Of a stretch of 18,703 bases of DNA, positions 14,656-18,703 are shown piece after piece; position 1 is the first letter of the stretch, and every line of letters starts with the position of its first letter. Made by a program: the position numbers and the translations under genes. The notes under the pieces are model-generated. The model made no database searches. It was not told the origin of the DNA and saw only the letters and a program-made list of their open reading frames with translations. The DNA is taken from positions 1 to 18,703 of the forward strand of contig PXSG01000031.1 of assembly GCA_003023485.1 (NCBI GenBank), in the 5' to 3' direction. The stretch is from Halobacteriales archaeon SW_10_68_16 (GTDB taxonomy: Archaea > Halobacteriota > Halobacteria > Halobacteriales > Haloarculaceae).

Positions 14656-15636
14656 CTAGTCAGCCTCGCGGCTGTAGGACTGCAACAGCGCCGACGGGAC
14701 GGCCAACTGGTCGCTTTTCGTCCGGATGACCGCGTACGCGAGCACGGCGATCGTGGCCAGATAGGGGTAGGTCGCCATGATCGTCGGGTGGAAGACGAAC
14801 TCCAGGACAGGGTTGAGGACGCCGGCCAGCGGTGCGCCCGACCCCAGGGTCAGTTCGAGCCCCTGCGAGCGCAACTGGAGTGCGTCGAGCAACCCGAACA
14901 GGTACGCGCCGACGAGGATGCGCTCGGGACGCCACTGCGCGAAGATGACGAGCGCGACGGCGATCCACCCGCGGCCGGCCGTCATGCCGGGCACCCACAG
15001 TTGCGAGAACGCCAGCGACAGGTGTGCCCCGGCAGCACCGGCAAAACCGCCACCGACCAGGACCGCGAGGTACCGGAGTTTGAAGACGTCGACACCCATC
15101 GTGTCTGCCATCTCGGGGTCCTCGCCGACCGACACGGTCTCCAGCCCCAGGTTCGTCCGGAAGAGGTAGTACCAGACCAGCGGCACCAGAAAGAGGGCGA
15201 TGTAGTCGGTGGCCGTGCTCTCGAAGAGTGCCTCGCCCAGCAGCGGGATGTCCACCAGCACCGGAATCGCGATCTGGGGGAACCCCTCGATGGATTTCTC
15301 GACCCAGGCCTGGCCGAAGAAGGTCGTGATGCCCCCGCCCAGCAGCGTGAGCATGACGCCGCTTATGACCTGGTTGGACTTCAGCGTGATACACAGGAAC
15401 GCGTGGACGAGCGCGAGCGCCATCCCGAGGACGACGCCGACACCGAGACCCAGCCAGTAGCTGCCGGTCACGACGGTGACGATGAAGCCACCGAGCGCGC
15501 CGACGAGCATCATCCCCTCGACGCCGAGGTTCAGGACGCCGGCCCGTTCGGCGATGACCTCGCCCAGGCCAGCCAGGATGAGCACCGTGGCCGCCCGGAC
15601 GGTGGCGTCGAGCAGTCCCGCGGCGAACCCGACCAT
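14656..15636 (-). CDS. BMP-type (nucleoside) ABC transporter permease, second subunit
   Basis: This 326-residue, very hydrophobic protein has eight or more likely membrane segments and the permease signature GVLNLGVEGMMLVGALGG (33-50), typical of the NupQ/YufQ branch of the branched-chain/sugar-type permease family. Its start overlaps the stop of the first permease gene by one base (TGATG). It is the last gene of the transporter operon. With the ATPase and the BMP-type lipoproteins it would form an importer for nucleosides or related purines. Substrate specificity is inferred from family and context only. Confidence 0.9.
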   Translation of the reverse strand: MVGFAAGLLDATVRAATVLILAGLGEVIAERAGVLNLGVEGMMLVGALGGFIVTVVTGSYWLGLGVGVVLGMALALVHAFLCITLKSNQVISGVMLTLLGGGITTFFGQAWVEKSIEGFPQIAIPVLVDIPLLGEALFESTATDYIALFLVPLVWYYLFRTNLGLETVSVGEDPEMADTMGVDVFKLRYLAVLVGGGFAGAAGAHLSLAFSQLWVPGMTAGRGWIAVALVIFAQWRPERILVGAYLFGLLDALQLRSQGLELTLGSGAPLAGVLNPVLEFVFHPTIMATYPYLATIAVLAYAVIRTKSDQLAVPSALLQSYSREAD

Positions 15637-16736
15637 CAGTCGTCACCCCCGGCGACGGGCGCGGCCTTCTCCTCGGCGGGACCGCGATCGAACGAGACGC
15701 CGACGCGGTAGCGCTTGAAGAACTCCGCGGTGATGAGAAAGAGGATGATGAGCGCCTGGATGACCTCTGTCAGGGCCGCCGGCACGCCGTGTGTGACCTC
15801 CATGCTCGACCCGCCGACGATGAGCAACGCGAAGAAGACGGCGGCGAGCAGCACCTTGAGCGCGCTGTTGCGCCCCAGCAAGGCGATGACGATTGCCGTG
15901 AACCCGTAGCCGGGCGCGAACCCGGCGCGGAACCGCCCGTGGATGCCGGCGATTTCGGCGATACCGCCCATCGCCGCGAGCGCGCCGCCGACGACGAAGA
16001 CGAAGACGTACACCTTCCGCGTGCTCATGCCGGCCTGCTCGGCGGCCTCGTGGTTCGACCCGACGAAGGGGATCTCGAAACCCAACCGCGTCTTCGTGAC
16101 GAGGACGTACGCCAGCAGGCCGGCGGCTACGGCGACCACGAGGCCGGCGTGGATGCCCGACCCGAACAGGCCCGGAATCGTCGCCGCGTCGGAGAAGCGG
16201 GCGCTCTGTGGGAAGTTCCCGGTCCCGCCCTGCATCGGCCCCCGCAGCAGGTAGTTCTTGAGGTTGCCGGCGACGAACACCAAAAGCAAGGTGGTGATGA
16301 TCTCGTTGATGCCATAGCGGGCACGCAGCCACCCGGGCACGCCGGCCCAGACGGCCCCCGCCAGTCCAGCCCCGAGGAACATCGCCGGCAGCAGGGCGAC
16401 CATCGGGAGGGAGACGTTGATTGCGACCCACGTCCCGACGATGGCACCGAGGAACAATTGGCCCTCGGCGCCGATGTTCCACAGCCCGGCCCGCAACGGG
16501 AGGTACACCGCCAGGCCCGTGAGGATCAGCGGGATGGCCTTGATCGCGGTCTCCTGGAGGCCGAACACGCTCGTCGACGTGGTGACGAACATCGTCGTGT
16601 ACGCCGCCACGGGGCTGACATCCAGTGCGATCAGCGCGACGCCACTCACTGCCAGTGCAGCCAGCACTGTGAACACGGGCGTCGCGTAGGCCATCCACCG
16701 CGGCACGTCCTCGCGGGCCTCGAGTTCGACTTCCAT
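15636..16736 (-). CDS. BMP-type (nucleoside) ABC transporter permease, first subunit
   Basis: This 366-residue membrane protein has a charged N-terminal tail of about 15 residues, about eight to ten hydrophobic segments, and the motif GLWNIGAEGQLFLGA (84-98), characteristic of the NupP/YufP-type partner of BMP transporters. It overlaps both neighbours by one base, so ATPase, first permease and second permease are likely translated in a coupled way. The two different permeases form a heterodimer in this transporter class. The C-terminal tail ends in a cytoplasmic charged stretch. Confidence 0.91.
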   Translation of the reverse strand: MEVELEAREDVPRWMAYATPVFTVLAALAVSGVALIALDVSPVAAYTTMFVTTSTSVFGLQETAIKAIPLILTGLAVYLPLRAGLWNIGAEGQLFLGAIVGTWVAINVSLPMVALLPAMFLGAGLAGAVWAGVPGWLRARYGINEIITTLLLVFVAGNLKNYLLRGPMQGGTGNFPQSARFSDAATIPGLFGSGIHAGLVVAVAAGLLAYVLVTKTRLGFEIPFVGSNHEAAEQAGMSTRKVYVFVFVVGGALAAMGGIAEIAGIHGRFRAGFAPGYGFTAIVIALLGRNSALKVLLAAVFFALLIVGGSSMEVTHGVPAALTEVIQALIILFLITAEFFKRYRVGVSFDRGPAEEKAAPVAGGDD

Positions 16737-18408
16737 CAGGGTTCACTCCGTTCCTCGACTGCTTCCCTCCGGGCCCCGGGTTCGGCCGCCGCCTCGCCAG
16801 CAGGGGCAGTCTCTTCGCCGGCACCGCCGGTCATCTGCAGGCCGACGTACTCGCGGTTGGCCTCCCCGGGGGTGGTCTCGTGGACGAACTCGCCCTCGTA
16901 GATGACCAGCACGCGGTCGCTCAGGTCCATGATCTCGTCCAAGTCCTCGGAGATGAGCAACACGCCGGTTCCCTCCTCGCGCTGGGCGAGGATGGACTCC
17001 CGAATAAATTCGATTGCACCGACGTCGACCCCGCGGGTGGGCTGGTTCGCGACCAGCAGGTCGGGGTCCCGGTGGATCTCGCGGGCGAGGATGAGTTTCT
17101 GGAGGTTCCCCCCCGAGAGGTCCCCCGCCGTCGCGTCGGCCACGTCGTGGACACCCCGGATATCGAACTCCTCGACGAGCGTCTCGGCGTACTCGCGGAG
17201 GCCGTCGTAGTCCAGGAACGTCCCGCCGAACTCCCCGCTCCTGAAGTCCTTCATCGTGGCGTTGTGCATCACCGAGAGGTCCTCCGCACAGCCGTACCGG
17301 AGGCGGTCCTCGGGGACGAAGGAGACGCCACTCTCGACGAATTCGCGGGCGCCCACACCGGTGAGGTCGGTCCCGCCGACGACGATCTCGCCGCCGGTCG
17401 GTTCCCGGAGGCCGGCCGCGACCTCCGCCAGTTGGGACTGGCCGTTCCCGCTCACGCCCGCGATGCCGACGATTTCCCCCTCCCGGACCGTGATGTCGAC
17501 ACCGGACAGCGCCTCGATGCCGCGCTTGTCCTCGGCGCGGACGTTCCGTGCCTGCAACACCGGGTCGCCGATCTCGACGGGGTCTTTCTCCAGCGAGAAC
17601 AGGACCTCCCGGCCGACCATCATCTCCGCGAGGTCCGCGCGTGTCACCTCCTCTGTCGCCACGGTGCCGACGTTCTCGCCCTCCCGGAGGACGGTCACGC
17701 GGTCGGTGATCGCGGTGACTTCCTGGAGTTTGTGCGTGATGAAGATGATCGCGAGGCCCTCGTCCGCGAGGCGTTCCAGCGAGTCGAACAGTTTCTCGGC
17801 CTCGTTGGGCGTGAGGACCGCGGTGGGTTCGTCCAGAATGAGGAGGTCGACGTCCCTGTAGAGGGCCTTGAGGATCTCGACGCGCTGTTGCTGGCCGACG
17901 TCGAGTTCCCACATCTTCGCGCCGACGTCGACCTCGAACCCGTACTGGTCGGCGAGCGTCCGGATGCGTTCCTCGGGGACGTCGAGGCCGAGCGAGAACC
18001 GTCGTGCGAACGCCCGGACCAGCCGGTTGCGCCGCAGGGAGTCGGGGAGCCAGCCGTCGGCGTCGGACTCGTCGCGAAACGCCGTCGCTGGTCGCCGAGG
18101 ACGACGTTCTTCGCGACGGTCAGCCGGGGGATGAGCATGAAGTGCTGGTGGACCATCCCGATGCCGGCCTCGATGGCGTCCTGTGGCGAGCCCGCTTCCA
18201 GGCGTTCCCCGTCGAGGTGTATCTCGCCGCCGTCGCGGGTGTACAGGCCGTAGAGGATCTTCATCAGGGTGCTCTTGCCGGCGCCGTTCTCGCCGAGCAG
18301 GCCGTGGATCTCGCCGCGCTCGACCGCGAGGTCCACCTCGTCGTTGGCCACGACACCCGGGAACTCCTTGTAGATGTCCGCCATCCGGAGGAACGGTTCC
18401 GCGCTCAT
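16736..18408 (-). CDS. BMP-type ABC transporter ATP-binding protein, duplicated ATPase (frameshifted in this sequence)
   Basis: The coding sequence runs in two frames. Residues 1-106 from ATG 18408 hold Walker A (GLLGENGAGKST, 36-47) and the Q-loop (GMVHQHF) and end in NVVLGD at 18091. The rest continues in the neighbouring frame from a Pro codon at 18091-18089, with signature LDVGQQQR, Walker B LLILDEPT and the switch His (FITHK). The second ATPase half has a degenerate P-loop (GVSGNGQSQ), LSGGNLQK and VANQPTRGVD, as is normal for this RbsA/NupO-like family. Restoring one C on the coding strand (a GG pair at 18090-18091 on the plus strand) gives a continuous protein of 557 residues. The upstream, permease and lipoprotein genes are intact, so an error in the sequence or a very recent mutation is likely. 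It energises the transporter. Confidence 0.88.
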
Positions 18409-18444
18409 TGGTGGGGAGTACGACAGTCAGTCCCGAACGCACGC

Positions 18445-18453
18445 CCATAATGG
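18445..18453 (-). promoter_or_regulatory. TATA-like element of the ABC transporter operon
   Basis: Read on the minus strand, CCATTATGG lies about 37-45 nt upstream of the ATPase start codon at 18408, in an otherwise G+C-rich stretch. It is the best candidate box for the leftward operon and predicts a leader of roughly 10-15 nt. Confidence 0.4.
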
Positions 18454-18548
18454 TTTCCACTCCCGCAGTATCGGCAGACTGGGCCTCGCGGGCCGGACGA
18501 GGGCGGTCGGCCGGGAGCCACAGCTACCATATATTGACAGGAATAGCC

Positions 18549-18557
18549 ATATTTATC
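18549..18557 (+). promoter_or_regulatory. TATA-like element of the second lipoprotein gene
   Basis: ATATTTATC lies 29-37 nt before the ATG at 18587, the usual place for a haloarchaeal TATA box with a near-leaderless transcript. A CCATAT at 18547 overlaps it and is repeated at 18527, exactly 20 bp upstream; the repeat could mark a regulator site in the 178-bp divergent region. Confidence 0.55.
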
Positions 18558-18586
18558 TGCCACGGAACGCCATTCGCTAGGGTGTT

Positions 18587-18703
18587 ATGAAACGAGACAT
18601 CTCGCGGCGGGACGCCCTCAGAGCACTCGGTGTGGCAGGCGCGGTCGGTATCGCAGGCTGTGGCGGCGACGGCGGTGACGGCGGCAGCGACATGGACGAA
18701 ACC
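18587..18703 (+). CDS. Tat-exported lipoprotein, probable BMP-type substrate-binding protein (3' partial)
   Basis: Only 39 residues are present before the window ends. They show a twin-arginine motif (SRRDALRALG), a short hydrophobic segment and a lipobox IAGC with Cys25, followed by a Gly/Asp linker. The N terminus closely resembles that of the BMP lipoprotein at 4582-5736. It is divergent from the ABC transporter operon, which otherwise lacks a binding protein, so it is probably that transporter's receptor. The binding domain itself is not visible. Confidence 0.75.
   Translation, partial: MKRDISRRDALRALGVAGAVGIAGCGGDGGDGGSDMDET

Noticed and set aside
18085..18095. Programmed ribosomal frameshift in the ABC ATPase gene
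   Set aside because: No slippery heptamer or downstream structure is evident, and related ATPases are made from one frame. A missing base in a short C run is the simpler explanation.
16880..18253. A 457-codon plus-strand open frame opposite the ABC ATPase gene
   Set aside because: It is antisense to well-conserved ATPase motifs and has no recognisable domain. Similar shadows at 5458-6435, 7352-8488 and 8495-9745 (minus) were rejected for the same reason.

Overview
The window looks like chromosomal DNA of a haloarchaeon. G+C is high. The predicted proteins are very rich in Asp and Glu. Several promoters are AT-rich boxes about 25-40 nt from the start codon with little or no leader. The lipoproteins carry a twin-arginine signal, a Cys lipobox and a Gly/Asp/Ser linker, and a response regulator has a HalX-like tail. 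Genes are packed tightly; no intergenic gap exceeds about 180 bp. I see no rRNA, tRNA, IS element or CRISPR array.

Layout. (1) 1-2700: 5'-truncated molybdenum hydroxylase in which the [2Fe-2S] subunit is fused to the Mo-binding subunit. (2) 2794-4485: adenine deaminase. (3) 4582-5736: BMP-family (nucleoside-type) substrate-binding lipoprotein. (4) 5830-6408: HalX-type response regulator; 6432-6812 (-): RidA-family deaminase. (5) 6945-9913: second molybdenum hydroxylase, here as separate small and large subunit genes. (6) 13798 down to 9933 (-): an apparently six-gene operon, tusA-like, selD, then dsrE/tusD-, tusC- and tusB-like genes, then an XdhC-YqeB fusion. (7) 13877-14632 (+): yqeC, divergent from that operon. 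(8) 18408 down to 14656 (-): BMP-type ABC transporter (duplicated ATPase, two permeases). (9) 18587-end (+): start of a second lipoprotein, divergent from the transporter.

How the genes fit together. SelD, YqeB, YqeC and XdhC next to molybdenum hydroxylases are the known markers of the selenium-dependent molybdenum hydroxylase trait, in which SelD supplies selenophosphate for a labile selenium ligand on molybdenum rather than for selenocysteine. The transporter and lipoproteins would import purine nucleosides or bases, adenine deaminase would convert adenine to hypoxanthine, and the two hydroxylases would oxidise hypoxanthine/xanthine or related purines. The substrate assignments are inference.

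The least explained part is the placing of a complete TusA + TusDCB-like (DsrE/F/H) set in one operon with selD and an XdhC-YqeB fusion. It suggests a dedicated relay carrying selenium (or sulfur) to the molybdenum cofactor. Other points of note are a split/fused pair of hydroxylases, a motif shared upstream of ade and the second hydroxylase, a nested palindrome over the selD-operon promoter, and a one-base frameshift in the transporter ATPase gene.
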